From an uncultured bacterium (lineage in GTDB: Bacteria; Bacillota_I; Bacilli_A; Erysipelotrichales; Erysipelotrichaceae): a stretch of DNA of 64,000 bases. Within the stretch, counting starts at the first letter, position 1. Every line of letters begins with the position of its first letter. Below are positions 8,452-16,106 of this stretch, piece after piece. Where the stretch lies: contig CAINEY010000049.1 in the NCBI GenBank assembly GCA_903847945.1, positions 28,736-92,735 of the forward strand, given 5' to 3'. The notes beneath the pieces were generated by a model, which saw nothing but the letters and a program-made list of their open reading frames with translations, searched no databases and had not been told where the DNA came from. Both the position numbers and the translations under genes were made by a program.

Positions 8452-9555
8452 ATGAACTTAAAAACAATCCCTTATAAGGGCTTTCGCCGTTTGGAAGACT
8501 GGTCCTTGAAGCGCTATTTGGGGCATCACTTTGCTGCGTTTGAATCGGCAATGACACTGCTCAATCTGCGTCGATTGGCGGTGTTCAATGCGTTGATGAT
8601 GGTTACCGAAGTCATCATCTACTTCATGCCTGAACCCGGTGTGTCCTATGATCCCATCTTGTTGGGGTTTATCGCCGGCAATGCGATCATCTTACCGGCG
8701 CTGTGGGTCGCTATCAAGCAACCGTTGGCCGATGGCCTTTGGCAACGGTTCCTTGTGGTGTTGGATCTGATGTTGATCTTTACCTTGACCATGGGATTGA
8801 CTTTAGTGACTCAAGGCAGTTTCGATCATCTGCACCTGGTCATCGGAACGATGTACGTGATGGTGGCACTGTTGTACCTGCCAGGACCGATCATGGGGTT
8901 GATCCTGGGTGGCATCACAGTTCTGTTCTCACTCCTGCTTCCACGTTTTCAATCGGATCCGAACCAACAGTACATTTTGATCAATAACCTGTTTGTGTTT
9001 GCGTTAGGAGCGTTGGTGTTGGGCTTTTTGATCAATCGAGATCGGGCAGCCACGTTCAAAGCCAAACAAGAGCTGGAAGAACTCTTGAAACATGACCTGA
9101 TGACCAAACTGTACAATCACGACACCATCATTGAATTGATTGCCCGTGAGGTCGAAGCGGCCAAAGCTGATCGTCAACCCCTATCGATGTTGATGCTGGA
9201 CTTGGATAATTTCAAGACCATCAATGATCAATATGGTCACCTCAAAGGGGATGAGGTGTTGCTTCATGTGGTGGATGTCATCCGCAAGAACACTCGCACA
9301 ACCGATTTGATCGGCCGCTATGGCGGGGAGGAGTTTCTGATCGTGTTTACCCGGACTGAGCTACCGATGGCTCAGCGCATCAGTGAACGCATTCGTAATG
9401 CCATCGAAAGCGTCAACATCACCGGAATCACCGTGACCGTCAGTGGAGGGCTCTCTCAACTGACGAATGAATCGACCGAAGCCTTCATTAAGCTTGTGGA
9501 CGATAAACTCTACGAAGCCAAACGGGCTGGTAAGAACCGCATCATGACCACCTAA
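8452..9555 (+). CDS. Membrane diguanylate cyclase (GGDEF)
   Basis: 367 residues. About six hydrophobic segments (residues 40-200) are followed by a short coiled linker (KAKQELEELL) and a GGDEF domain. The active-site loop reads YGGEEFL, a functional variant. The metal Asp is in DLDNFKTIND, and the domain keeps the N-terminal LMTKLYNH signature. It should make c-di-GMP from two GTP in response to a signal read by the membrane part. No RxxD inhibitory site is seen just before GGEEF. It is a single-gene unit with GAGGG before the ATG and a terminator behind. Its likely counterpart is the HD-GYP protein at 55755. Confidence 0.9.
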   Translation: MNLKTIPYKGFRRLEDWSLKRYLGHHFAAFESAMTLLNLRRLAVFNALMMVTEVIIYFMPEPGVSYDPILLGFIAGNAIILPALWVAIKQPLADGLWQRFLVVLDLMLIFTLTMGLTLVTQGSFDHLHLVIGTMYVMVALLYLPGPIMGLILGGITVLFSLLLPRFQSDPNQQYILINNLFVFALGALVLGFLINRDRAATFKAKQELEELLKHDLMTKLYNHDTIIELIAREVEAAKADRQPLSMLMLDLDNFKTINDQYGHLKGDEVLLHVVDVIRKNTRTTDLIGRYGGEEFLIVFTRTELPMAQRISERIRNAIESVNITGITVTVSGGLSQLTNESTEAFIKLVDDKLYEAKRAGKNRIMTT

Positions 9556-9582
9556 AAAGACAGCCGAAGCTGTCTTTTCTTT
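9555..9582. terminator. Bidirectional terminator between convergent genes
   Basis: The 10-bp stem AAAAGACAGC / GCTGTCTTTT with a CGAA loop is followed by CTTTT. It lies between the cyclase and the convergent TPM-domain gene. Confidence 0.9.
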
Positions 9583-9585
9583 TGT

Positions 9586-10335
9586 CTAGAATCGGCGTGA
9601 AGCGCCTCCGCCTCCGCCGCTGCCCCCAAACCCTCCGAAACCTCCGGATCGTCCGCCCCCGCTAAAGGCGATGCGGAAGACCAAGGACAAGAGATTTCCG
9701 TTGAGGAAGCGCAAATCAAGAACTAAAACGATACCCACGATGATCACGATCCACACCCATTCCGGCCAGCCGAAGAGCGTCTCCGGCTGTGTACCGTAAA
9801 CCACAGGGGCCGTCGTATTCAACGTCACCTCGTATTCGCTTGCGATGCGTTCCACGATGGCCATGTAGCCATTGATCATGCCTTCATCGAAATCCCCGTC
9901 ATTGTAGTAGGGGAGCATATAATCGTCTTGGATACGGCCCAGCAGGCTGTCCGGTAAAGCACCTTCCAAGCCATAACCGACTTCAATGCGGGAAAGGCCT
10001 TCACCCAGCGACAATAGAATCAAGACACCATTGTTGAGGGTGGGATCACCGATGCCCCAGTCCCGTAAGACACTCAAGGTATACTCGGAGGAATCCATGC
10101 CTTCAAAGTCCGGAGTCGTGAGAACCACGACTTGGGCTTTGGTTTGTCGGGCCAGTTCTACCGAGATCCGAACGATCGTGTCTTCGGTTTCCGGGCTGAG
10201 TAAACCTTCGTCATCGCGTACGTAAAAGGAGGACGTGGGTTGTGGGATCGCCAGCACCGGGTGAAGGGTCGACCAAAGCACCCATCCTCCAAAAAGCAGG
10301 ATCAGCCAGAATGAACGACGACGAACGGCTCGCAT
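9586..10335 (-). CDS. TPM-domain membrane protein (YgcG family)
   Basis: 249 residues: N-terminal signal or anchor (FWLILLFGGWVLWSTL), an extracytoplasmic TPM domain of about 130 residues (YVRDDEGLLSPETEDTIVR... RIEVGYGLEGALPDSL), one transmembrane helix (WVWIVIIVGIVLVLDLRF) and a Gly/Ser-rich tail ending GASRRF. This is the usual YgcG layout. The ATG directly follows the lemA stop (TAAATG) with no clear SD, so translation is probably coupled to lemA. LemA/TPM pairs are very common; their molecular role in envelope function is not settled. Confidence 0.87.
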   Translation of the reverse strand: MRAVRRRSFWLILLFGGWVLWSTLHPVLAIPQPTSSFYVRDDEGLLSPETEDTIVRISVELARQTKAQVVVLTTPDFEGMDSSEYTLSVLRDWGIGDPTLNNGVLILLSLGEGLSRIEVGYGLEGALPDSLLGRIQDDYMLPYYNDGDFDEGMINGYMAIVERIASEYEVTLNTTAPVVYGTQPETLFGWPEWVWIVIIVGIVLVLDLRFLNGNLLSLVFRIAFSGGGRSGGFGGFGGSGGGGGASRRF

Positions 10336-10881
10336 TTAGAAGTTGACGTTGGGAGCGTCCGTTTCATCCGTTTCAAAATACGGTTGGGGATCAAACCCGA
10401 AGATTCCCGCTAATAGGGATGTCGGGAATGAACGGACCCGGGTGTTGAAGTTTTGAACGGCCAAGTTATAATCGCGCCGTGCCGTCGCAATGCGATTCTC
10501 CGTGCCCGCCAACTCATCCTGAAGGGCCAGGAAATTGACGTTGGATTTGAGCTCCGGATAATTCTCGACGATCACCAAAAGTCGTCCAATCGCATCACTC
10601 AGTTCTGCGTTGGCTTCTTGCGTTTCCTCAACGCCATTGGCTCCGGCCAGTTTGGCTCGGGCTTCCGCCAGTGCCGTAAAGATGGCCTCTTCTTGGGCCG
10701 CATACGCTTTGACGGTTTCCACCAGATTGGGAATCAGATCCGCCCGGCGTTGAAGCTGTGTCTCGACTTGACTCCATTGCCCGCGGACCCCTTCTTCGCT
10801 GGAGACCAGATTATTGTAGTCGCTGACCAGCATCATGCCGACCACAAACAGCACACCTAAGCCGATTAACCATTTTTTCAT
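10336..10881 (-). CDS. lemA: LemA family protein
   Basis: 181 residues from the ATG at 10881, which has GAGGTGA five bases upstream; a GTG at 10890 overlaps that SD. It has one N-terminal membrane helix (WLIGLGVLFVVGMMLV) followed by the LemA helical domain: NNLVSSEEGVRGQWSQVETQLQRRADLIPNL, split here as two motifs, and later ENRIATARRDYNLAVQNFN. It forms an operon with the TPM gene. The promoter has an extended -10 (TGTTATAAT). It probably acts in the envelope; the exact function is unknown. Confidence 0.9.
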   Translation of the reverse strand: MKKWLIGLGVLFVVGMMLVSDYNNLVSSEEGVRGQWSQVETQLQRRADLIPNLVETVKAYAAQEEAIFTALAEARAKLAGANGVEETQEANAELSDAIGRLLVIVENYPELKSNVNFLALQDELAGTENRIATARRDYNLAVQNFNTRVRSFPTSLLAGIFGFDPQPYFETDETDAPNVNF

Positions 10882-10914
10882 ACAAATCACCTCAAAGTTT
10901 TTTTTGTTGAACCC

Positions 10915-10923
10915 ATTATAACA
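10915..10923 (-). promoter_or_regulatory. Extended -10 promoter of lemA
   Basis: The minus strand reads TGTTATAAT, a consensus extended -10 (TGnTATAAT), 34 bases before the lemA start. No good -35 is visible, as expected for extended -10 promoters. Confidence 0.7.
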
Positions 10924-11015
10924 CTATCCAAGACAAGCACATCACGGATGCATCATGAGGTTTGCACGTGAAAAGCCACGTGACTTCACACAACTTTTCA
11001 ACGAATTGACCTACT

Positions 11016-11033
11016 TTGTTAATGTTTTCACGA
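11016..11033. promoter_or_regulatory. Rex-like operator upstream of the hydrogenase operon
   Basis: TTGTTAATGTTTTCACGA matches the Firmicutes Rex pattern TTGTKAA-N4-TTMACAA in all but one position of the two 7-base arms. It ends eight bases before the -35 of the operon promoter. Rex senses NADH/NAD+, which fits control of an NADH-linked hydrogenase. No rex gene is in the window, so the match is by pattern only. Confidence 0.55.
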
Positions 11034-11040
11034 TAAGCCC

Positions 11041-11070
11041 TTGTGAGAAGATGAATGCCTAAGTTATAAT
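11041..11070 (+). promoter_or_regulatory. Promoter of the hydrogenase operon
   Basis: -10 TATAAT at 11065-11070; -35-like TTGTGA at 11041-11046 with an 18-base spacer. The leader is about 20 bases with AAGGAG before the first gene. Confidence 0.75.
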
Positions 11071-11098
11071 ATTCACAAATCAATTAAGGAGCTTAAAC

Positions 11099-11596
11099 AT
11101 GCACCTCAGCACGGAAAGCCTATCCGCCATTGACGCCATCATCGACACCCACAAAGCGATGCCCGGTCCCGTCAAACTGATGCTCCACGACATCCAAAAA
11201 ACCTTGGGGTATATTCCCTTCGAAGCCATGGAAAAGATCTCCCAGGCGACGGGAACCCCGGTTGCGGAAGTCTACGGGGTGGTGACCTTCTACACCCAGT
11301 TCACCACCGAACCCAAAGGGAAACACGTCATCAACATCTGTCTGGGGACAGCCTGTTATGTGCGGGGTTCCCAGCTCCTTCTGGATCGCATCAAGATCCT
11401 CACCAATTGCCCCGTCAACGGCACCAGTGAAAACAACATGTTCTCCTTGGATGCCACGCGTTGTTTGGGAGCATGCGGATTAGCGCCGGTCGCTGTGTTG
11501 GATGGCCGTGTTTTCGGTAACGCCAATAACAATAAAGACCTCGAAAACGCCATCCGTAAGATCCTCAAAGAAGAAATCGCCACCCTTCAAGCATGA
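11099..11596 (+). CDS. hydC: NAD-linked hydrogenase subunit HydC (NuoE-like [2Fe-2S] protein)
   Basis: 165 residues. A helical N-terminal domain is followed by a thioredoxin-like [2Fe-2S] domain with four cysteines in the NuoE order (CLGTAC early, then TRCLGAC). The VYGVVTFYTQF segment is typical of NuoE and HndA. It passes electrons between the flavin subunit HydB and the complex. First gene of a nine-gene operon (11099-17867) that ends with the catalytic subunit. AAGGAG lies seven bases before the ATG. Respiratory NuoE is an alternative in principle, but no other Complex I genes are present. Confidence 0.92.
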   Translation: MHLSTESLSAIDAIIDTHKAMPGPVKLMLHDIQKTLGYIPFEAMEKISQATGTPVAEVYGVVTFYTQFTTEPKGKHVINICLGTACYVRGSQLLLDRIKILTNCPVNGTSENNMFSLDATRCLGACGLAPVAVLDGRVFGNANNNKDLENAIRKILKEEIATLQA

Positions 11597-11973
11597 AACT
11601 CCAAAGCGCCCTCAAACTGATCCAAGCCAAACCGATGTACATCTATGATCCGGCCATCCTGTGGCGGGACTATACGTACGCCGCGGCGACGGATCTGATG
11701 AGTGACGCCTTGGCCATGATTTGCACCAACTGTAACCGCACCATTCTACTGACCGGTTTAGCCAATGCGCAGTCGCTACGAACCGCGGAAATGCTGGACA
11801 TTACCACCATCATCTATGTCCGCAACAAGCGCCTCAGCGACGATAACCTCGAATTGGCCATCGAAATGGAAATGAACGTGTTTACCACCCCCCTCCCGAT
11901 GTTTGAAGCCATTGGGATCCTCTATCGCGAAGGGTTCAAAACAGCAACACGCCATGACGATTCATCACTTTGA
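11593..11973 (+). CDS. DRTGG-domain protein 1 of the hydrogenase operon
   Basis: 126 residues, overlapping hydC by four bases. The fold is recognised from the DRTGG-like pattern: ALAMICTNCNRTILLTGLANAQSLRTAEMLDITTIIYVRNKR, cited here as one region at residues 40-82. It is followed by a late ELAIEMEMNVFTTPLPMFEAIGIL. DRTGG domains occur in regulatory parts of proteins such as phosphotransacetylases and in group C sensory hydrogenases, and are thought to bind a ligand or partner. The first half carries a CTNC pair. The role is unknown. The gene is embedded between structural hydrogenase genes, which points to a regulatory or assembly role for that enzyme. Confidence 0.75.
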   Translation: MKLQSALKLIQAKPMYIYDPAILWRDYTYAAATDLMSDALAMICTNCNRTILLTGLANAQSLRTAEMLDITTIIYVRNKRLSDDNLELAIEMEMNVFTTPLPMFEAIGILYREGFKTATRHDDSSL

Positions 11974-12382
11974 TGTCGCGGCTCTCGATTACGAAAAAGC
12001 CGGACAAGTCTCCAGCCAAATCAAGAAAATGGTCAAAGAGTATGGCTTTGACCCCATCACCGTGCGGCGCATTGCCGTGGCCACGTACGAAGCCGAAATC
12101 AACCTGATCATCCATTCTCATGGCGGGCGGGTGACGGTCAACTATGAAGCGCCTTGGCTTTATCTGATCATCAAAGATATCGGTCCGGGGATTCCCGACT
12201 TGGAGAAAGCCATGCGACCAGGATGGTCCACGGCGTCCAAAGAAGCCCAAGCCATGGGCTTTGGGGCCGGACTCGGCTTAACCAACATCCAAAAGAACAG
12301 CGATACCTTCCACCTCACATCCGACCCTTCCGGCACAACGCTGGAGTTGGGTTTCAAGAAACACACGGAGGAATCCGCATGA
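11954..12382 (+). CDS. Soluble HATPase protein (RsbW/anti-sigma-like) of the hydrogenase operon
   Basis: 142 residues from the ATG at 11954, overlapping the previous gene by 20 bases. It is a GHKL ATPase domain alone: N box YEAEINLIIHSHGG, G1 DIGPGIPD, and G2 GFGAGLGL. There is no dimerisation/phospho-histidine helix, so it is not a conventional histidine kinase. The compact form resembles anti-sigma Ser kinases (RsbW, SpoIIAB). A substrate protein could be one of the DRTGG proteins beside it, but this is inference. Homologues are commonly found inside hydABC clusters of Clostridia and Thermotogae. Confidence 0.82.
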   Translation: MTIHHFDVAALDYEKAGQVSSQIKKMVKEYGFDPITVRRIAVATYEAEINLIIHSHGGRVTVNYEAPWLYLIIKDIGPGIPDLEKAMRPGWSTASKEAQAMGFGAGLGLTNIQKNSDTFHLTSDPSGTTLELGFKKHTEESA

Positions 12383-12708
12383 CCCTAGAAAAACTCCTGC
12401 AGTCCACCGGTTGGACCCTCATCGAACCCTGTGATGCCAATCCCGACGTGAGCGGCGTCTTCATCGGCGATCTTTTGTCGTATGTGATGGGCAAAGGTCA
12501 ACCCGGTCAAGTGTGGATCACCATGCAGAGTCATCCCAACGTAATCGCCGTGGCGGCCCTTAAAGAGTTCGCCGCCGTGATCCTCATCGATGACATCCTC
12601 TTGGATCCTCAAGCCGCCGAACATGCGCAAGCCAACGGCATCCCCGTGATCCGTTCCCCGCTGGATGCCTACGCCAGCGCCAAAGTCCTCGCCAATCTGG
12701 GGTTGTAG
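12379..12708 (+). CDS. DRTGG-domain protein 2 of the hydrogenase operon
   Basis: 109 residues from the ATG at 12379, which overlaps the previous stop (ATGA). It is a single DRTGG-type domain: DVSGVFIGDLLSYVMGK, then VWITMQSHPNVIAVAALKEFAAVILIDD, and a closing GIPVIRSPLDAYASAKVL. Shorter than and different from the first DRTGG protein, and with one cysteine only. It may bind a nucleotide or the HATPase partner; no catalytic residues can be named. Confidence 0.75.
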   Translation: MTLEKLLQSTGWTLIEPCDANPDVSGVFIGDLLSYVMGKGQPGQVWITMQSHPNVIAVAALKEFAAVILIDDILLDPQAAEHAQANGIPVIRSPLDAYASAKVLANLGL

Positions 12709-12709
12709 C

Positions 12710-13399
12710 ATGTTCTACGACTTGCATATCCATTCCGGATTATCGCCCTGCGGGGACAGTGCGATGACCCCCAACAACATCGCCCGCATGGCCGTGCTCA
12801 AAGGTTTGCAGCTGATTGCCGTCACCGACCACAACAGCCTCAAACAACAGCACGTCATGGCGGAAGTCGCCCATCAGTATGGATTGACCTACCTCTATGG
12901 GGTCGAACTCCAATCGCAGGAAGAAGTGCACATCCTGGGTTACTTCGCCACCGAGAAGTCCATGGAAGCCATGCAGAAATGGATCGAAAATCACCAGATC
13001 AAGGTCAAGAACCGACCCGATTTCTTCGGAGATCAGACCCTCTTCGATAAGGATGACCAGATTATTGATGACGAACCGGTCGCCCTCATCTTCTCGCTCA
13101 ATGCCTCGCTGGAATCCTGCATCAAAGCCATCCACCACAAAGGCGGTAAAGCCGTCTTGGCACACCTCTATGGACGTAAGTATGGCTTGATCCAACAACT
13201 CGGCTTTATTCCCGAAGGCTTACCGATCGATGGGGTTGAACTCTGTGATCCCCGGGAAGTCCCGTTCTTCAAAAATGAATACCCCCAGTATGCGCACTTG
13301 CCCATCCTGTGTAACTCCGATGCCCATCAGTTGGGAGACATCCACGAAGCTCGCTTCAGTCTGGAAGCGCCGATTCTGAAGATGTGGGGGATCCGCTGA
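12710..13399 (+). CDS. PHP-domain metal-dependent phosphoesterase of the hydrogenase operon
   Basis: 229 residues from the ATG at 12710, two bases after the previous stop. PHP motifs are present: DLHIHSGLSPCGD at the start, AVTDHN, a middle GVEL and HHKGGKAVLAH, and a final CNSDAHQLGD. These supply the His/Asp metal ligands of the trinuclear site. The family hydrolyses phosphoesters in nucleotides or phosphoproteins. Next to two stand-alone HATPases it is a plausible opposing phosphatase, but that is inference. An insert around residues 90-130 carries KDDQIIDDEPV. Confidence 0.85.
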   Translation: MFYDLHIHSGLSPCGDSAMTPNNIARMAVLKGLQLIAVTDHNSLKQQHVMAEVAHQYGLTYLYGVELQSQEEVHILGYFATEKSMEAMQKWIENHQIKVKNRPDFFGDQTLFDKDDQIIDDEPVALIFSLNASLESCIKAIHHKGGKAVLAHLYGRKYGLIQQLGFIPEGLPIDGVELCDPREVPFFKNEYPQYAHLPILCNSDAHQLGDIHEARFSLEAPILKMWGIR

Positions 13400-13938
13400 T
13401 GCAGGATGTATCCATGTTGATTCAGGAACTGCTGGAAAACAGCGCAGCCGCTAAGGCCACAACGATTACCCTGAACTTAGATCCGGGAAAGACATCCGGC
13501 ATCACATCCTTCACCGTCACCGACAATGGTTGCGGGATGGATGAAGCAACGCTTTCGAAAGTCTTGAGTCCCTTCACCACCTCCCGCACCACGCGTAAGG
13601 TGGGACTCGGTCTCTCCTTCTTACACCAGGTGGTCACCCAAACCCAAGGGCACCTGGAGATCGACTCCAAGCCTCTAAAAGGAACGACGGTAAAAGCGTC
13701 GTGGAAGGCCGATCACTGGGATGCTCCGCCCTTAGGTAATCTGGGGGAAGTCGTGATGATCCATCTTCAGGGTCATCCGCAGTTGGAACTTGTCGTTGAA
13801 TTGCCTGGCTTTACGCTCGACACTGCTGAACTCAAAAAGCAGCTGGATCCGGTTCCCATCGATGATCCCGGGGTACTCCGTTACCTCGAGTCCACCGTAA
13901 TGACCCACCTCAAGACACTCCGGGAGGAAACACCATGA
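13399..13938 (+). CDS. Second soluble HATPase protein of the hydrogenase operon
   Basis: 179 residues; the ATG at 13399 shares its A with the previous TGA. It is a GHKL ATPase domain in the first 110 residues: N box LIQELLENSAAAKA, G1 DNGCGMDE, lid PFTTSRTTRKVGLGLSFL. The remaining 70 residues (GNLGEVVMIHL..., LELVVELPGF) are not recognised. As in the first HATPase, there is no phospho-acceptor helix. This domain is closer to histidine kinase ATPase cores than to RsbW. Likely a partner in a local phosphorylation circuit; substrate unknown. Confidence 0.82.
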   Translation: MQDVSMLIQELLENSAAAKATTITLNLDPGKTSGITSFTVTDNGCGMDEATLSKVLSPFTTSRTTRKVGLGLSFLHQVVTQTQGHLEIDSKPLKGTTVKASWKADHWDAPPLGNLGEVVMIHLQGHPQLELVVELPGFTLDTAELKKQLDPVPIDDPGVLRYLESTVMTHLKTLREETP

Positions 13939-14294
13939 AAAGTCTCGATGAACTCAACAAGATCCGCGAAGAAGCGCTCAAACGCGTTACCCTTCGTCAA
14001 AGCGATGCGCAGTATCGCATCATGATCGGTATGGCCACCTGCGGGATCGCTGCGGGAGCCCGTCCGGTCCTCAAAGCCTTCATGGATGCGATCGACAAGG
14101 ATAAACTGCCCTGCATCGTCCAACAGACCGGCTGCATCGGCATGTGCATCCATGAACCCATCGTGGAGATCATCGATCAGGCTGGAACGAAGACCACCTA
14201 CCTCGATGTCAACGTGGCCCGGGCCAAGGAAATCATCGACCGTCACCTCAAACACCATGAAGTGATTCCGGAATACACCTACATCCTGAAATGA
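13935..14294 (+). CDS. Thioredoxin-like [2Fe-2S] ferredoxin of the hydrogenase operon
   Basis: 119 residues with an ATGA overlap at its start. It has the fold seen at the N-terminus of HydB: MATCGIAAGA, then TGCIGMCIHEP, giving cysteines at C36, C60, C67 and C71 in [2Fe-2S] thioredoxin-like order. It corresponds to the HndB-type small subunit of NAD(P)-linked hydrogenases. A short helical N-terminus precedes the cluster domain. It may be a fourth subunit of the enzyme or a redox sensor for the adjacent HATPase; sequence cannot decide. Confidence 0.85.
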   Translation: MKSLDELNKIREEALKRVTLRQSDAQYRIMIGMATCGIAAGARPVLKAFMDAIDKDKLPCIVQQTGCIGMCIHEPIVEIIDQAGTKTTYLDVNVARAKEIIDRHLKHHEVIPEYTYILK

Positions 14295-14301
14295 GGCCCC
14301 G

Positions 14302-16098
14302 ATGGAACGCACCCATGTGTTGATTTGCGCCGGTACCGGTTGCACCTCCTCAAGATCCCTCGAACTGGTGAAACGGTTTGAGGAAGACATCAAGTTTAAA
14401 GAACTCGATAAAGAAATCAAAGTCATCAAGACCGGCTGTTTCGGCTTGTGTCAAAAAGGACCCATTGTCGCCATCTACCCCGACAAGGTTTTCTACAGTC
14501 ACGTGGCCCTCAGCGATGTCGATGAGATCGTTTCGGAACACCTCTACAAAGGCCGTCCCGTCAAACGTTTGGAGATCACGGATATCGATGAGAACACCAA
14601 AGAACAGATCTTTGAGTTCGAAAAGATCCGGTTCTACGCCAAACAGAAACGCATTGCCTTACGCAACTGCGGGCTCATCAATCCCGAAGACATCACCGAA
14701 TACATCGCCTTGGATGGTTATCAAGCCTTAGGCAAGGTGTTAACGACGATGACCCCCCAACAAGTCATCGATGAAGTCAAACGCTCCGGACTGCGCGGAC
14801 GCGGCGGAGGAGGATTCCCCACCGGCAACAAGTGGCAGTTTGCGGCTAATCAGGTCAACGATCAGAAGTACGTGATTTGTAATGCGGATGAAGGCGATCC
14901 CGGAGCCTTCATGGATCGTTCCATTCTCGAAGGGGATCCCCACAGTGTGTTGGAAGCCATGGCCATCGCCGGATATGCGATCGGGTCCAACCACGGTTAC
15001 ATCTACATTCGTGCGGAGTACCCCATCGCGGTCGAACGTCTGAAGATCGCCATCGGGCAAGCCAAAGAATACGGCCTCTTGGGTGAAAACATCCTGTCCT
15101 CCGGATTCTCCTTCAACGTGGAAATCCGCTTAGGCGCCGGCGCCTTCGTGTGCGGTGAAGAAACGGCCCTGATTGCCTCCATCGAAGGCAAACGCGGGAT
15201 GCCGAAAGTCAAACCGCCGTTCCCAGCCGTTAAGGGAGTCTGGGGTAAACCCACCATCATCAACAACGTCGAAACCTTCGCCAACGTCGCCCCGATCATC
15301 AATCAAGGTGCCGACTGGTTCAGTGCGATCGGCACCGAGAAATCCAAAGGCACCAAAGTCTTCGCCTTGGGCGGTAAGATCGTGAATACGGGCTTGGTGG
15401 AAGTCCCGATGGGTACTACCCTCCGTGAAGTCATCTATGAGATCGGTGGCGGTTGTCCCAACATGAAGAACTTCAAGGCCGTTCAAACGGGTGGCCCTTC
15501 CGGCGGGTGCTTAACCGAAGCCCATCTGGATACCCAGATCGATTTCGATAATCTGGTCGCCTTAGGCTCGATGATGGGCTCTGGCGGGATGATCGTCCTC
15601 GATGAAGACAATTGTATGGTCGATGTCGCCCGCTTCTACATGGACTTCATCGTCGATGAATCCTGTGGGAAGTGTTCACCTTGTCGCATCGGCACCAAGC
15701 GCATGCTGGAAATGCTGACCGACATCTGTGAAGGCCGTGGAACCTTGGAAACGCTGGATAAGCTCGAACAATTGGCCATCCACGTCAAAGACAGTTCCCT
15801 GTGCGGTTTAGGTCAAACGGCCCCGAATCCGGTGCTCTCCACCCTTAAACACTTCCGTAACGAATACTCAGCTCATGTGGTCGATAAGAAGTGTCCGGCT
15901 AAAGTATGTAAGTCCTTGTTGGATTACTCCATCGATAAAGAGATCTGTAAGAAGTGCGGTCTTTGTGCGAAAGGCTGTCCTACGACGGCCATTACCGGAA
16001 CCTTGGGTAAGGTCCCCTATGAAATCGATCCCGCTAAATGCATCCGTTGCGGCGCGTGCGTTACCAATTGTCCCTTTGGGGCGATCATTCGCGCGTAG
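14302..16098 (+). CDS. hydB: Hydrogenase flavin subunit HydB (NuoF-like, NADH/FMN)
   Basis: 598 residues. The N-terminal [2Fe-2S] domain has C9, C14, C46 and C50. Then comes the NuoF core with FMN loop RGRGGGGFPTGNKW and NAD loop GAGAFVCGEETALIASIEG. A [4Fe-4S] site follows in SCGKCSPCR with a later C. The C-terminal double ferredoxin reads CKKCGLCAKGCP and CIRCGACVTNCP. This layout is that of HydB of trimeric electron-bifurcating hydrogenases, where NADH and reduced ferredoxin are oxidised together to make H2. Cytoplasmic. It lies eight bases after the small ferredoxin gene and eight before hydA. Confidence 0.93.
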   Translation: MERTHVLICAGTGCTSSRSLELVKRFEEDIKFKELDKEIKVIKTGCFGLCQKGPIVAIYPDKVFYSHVALSDVDEIVSEHLYKGRPVKRLEITDIDENTKEQIFEFEKIRFYAKQKRIALRNCGLINPEDITEYIALDGYQALGKVLTTMTPQQVIDEVKRSGLRGRGGGGFPTGNKWQFAANQVNDQKYVICNADEGDPGAFMDRSILEGDPHSVLEAMAIAGYAIGSNHGYIYIRAEYPIAVERLKIAIGQAKEYGLLGENILSSGFSFNVEIRLGAGAFVCGEETALIASIEGKRGMPKVKPPFPAVKGVWGKPTIINNVETFANVAPIINQGADWFSAIGTEKSKGTKVFALGGKIVNTGLVEVPMGTTLREVIYEIGGGCPNMKNFKAVQTGGPSGGCLTEAHLDTQIDFDNLVALGSMMGSGGMIVLDEDNCMVDVARFYMDFIVDESCGKCSPCRIGTKRMLEMLTDICEGRGTLETLDKLEQLAIHVKDSSLCGLGQTAPNPVLSTLKHFRNEYSAHVVDKKCPAKVCKSLLDYSIDKEICKKCGLCAKGCPTTAITGTLGKVPYEIDPAKCIRCGACVTNCPFGAIIRA

Positions 16099-16106
16099 AG
16101 GTCCCT

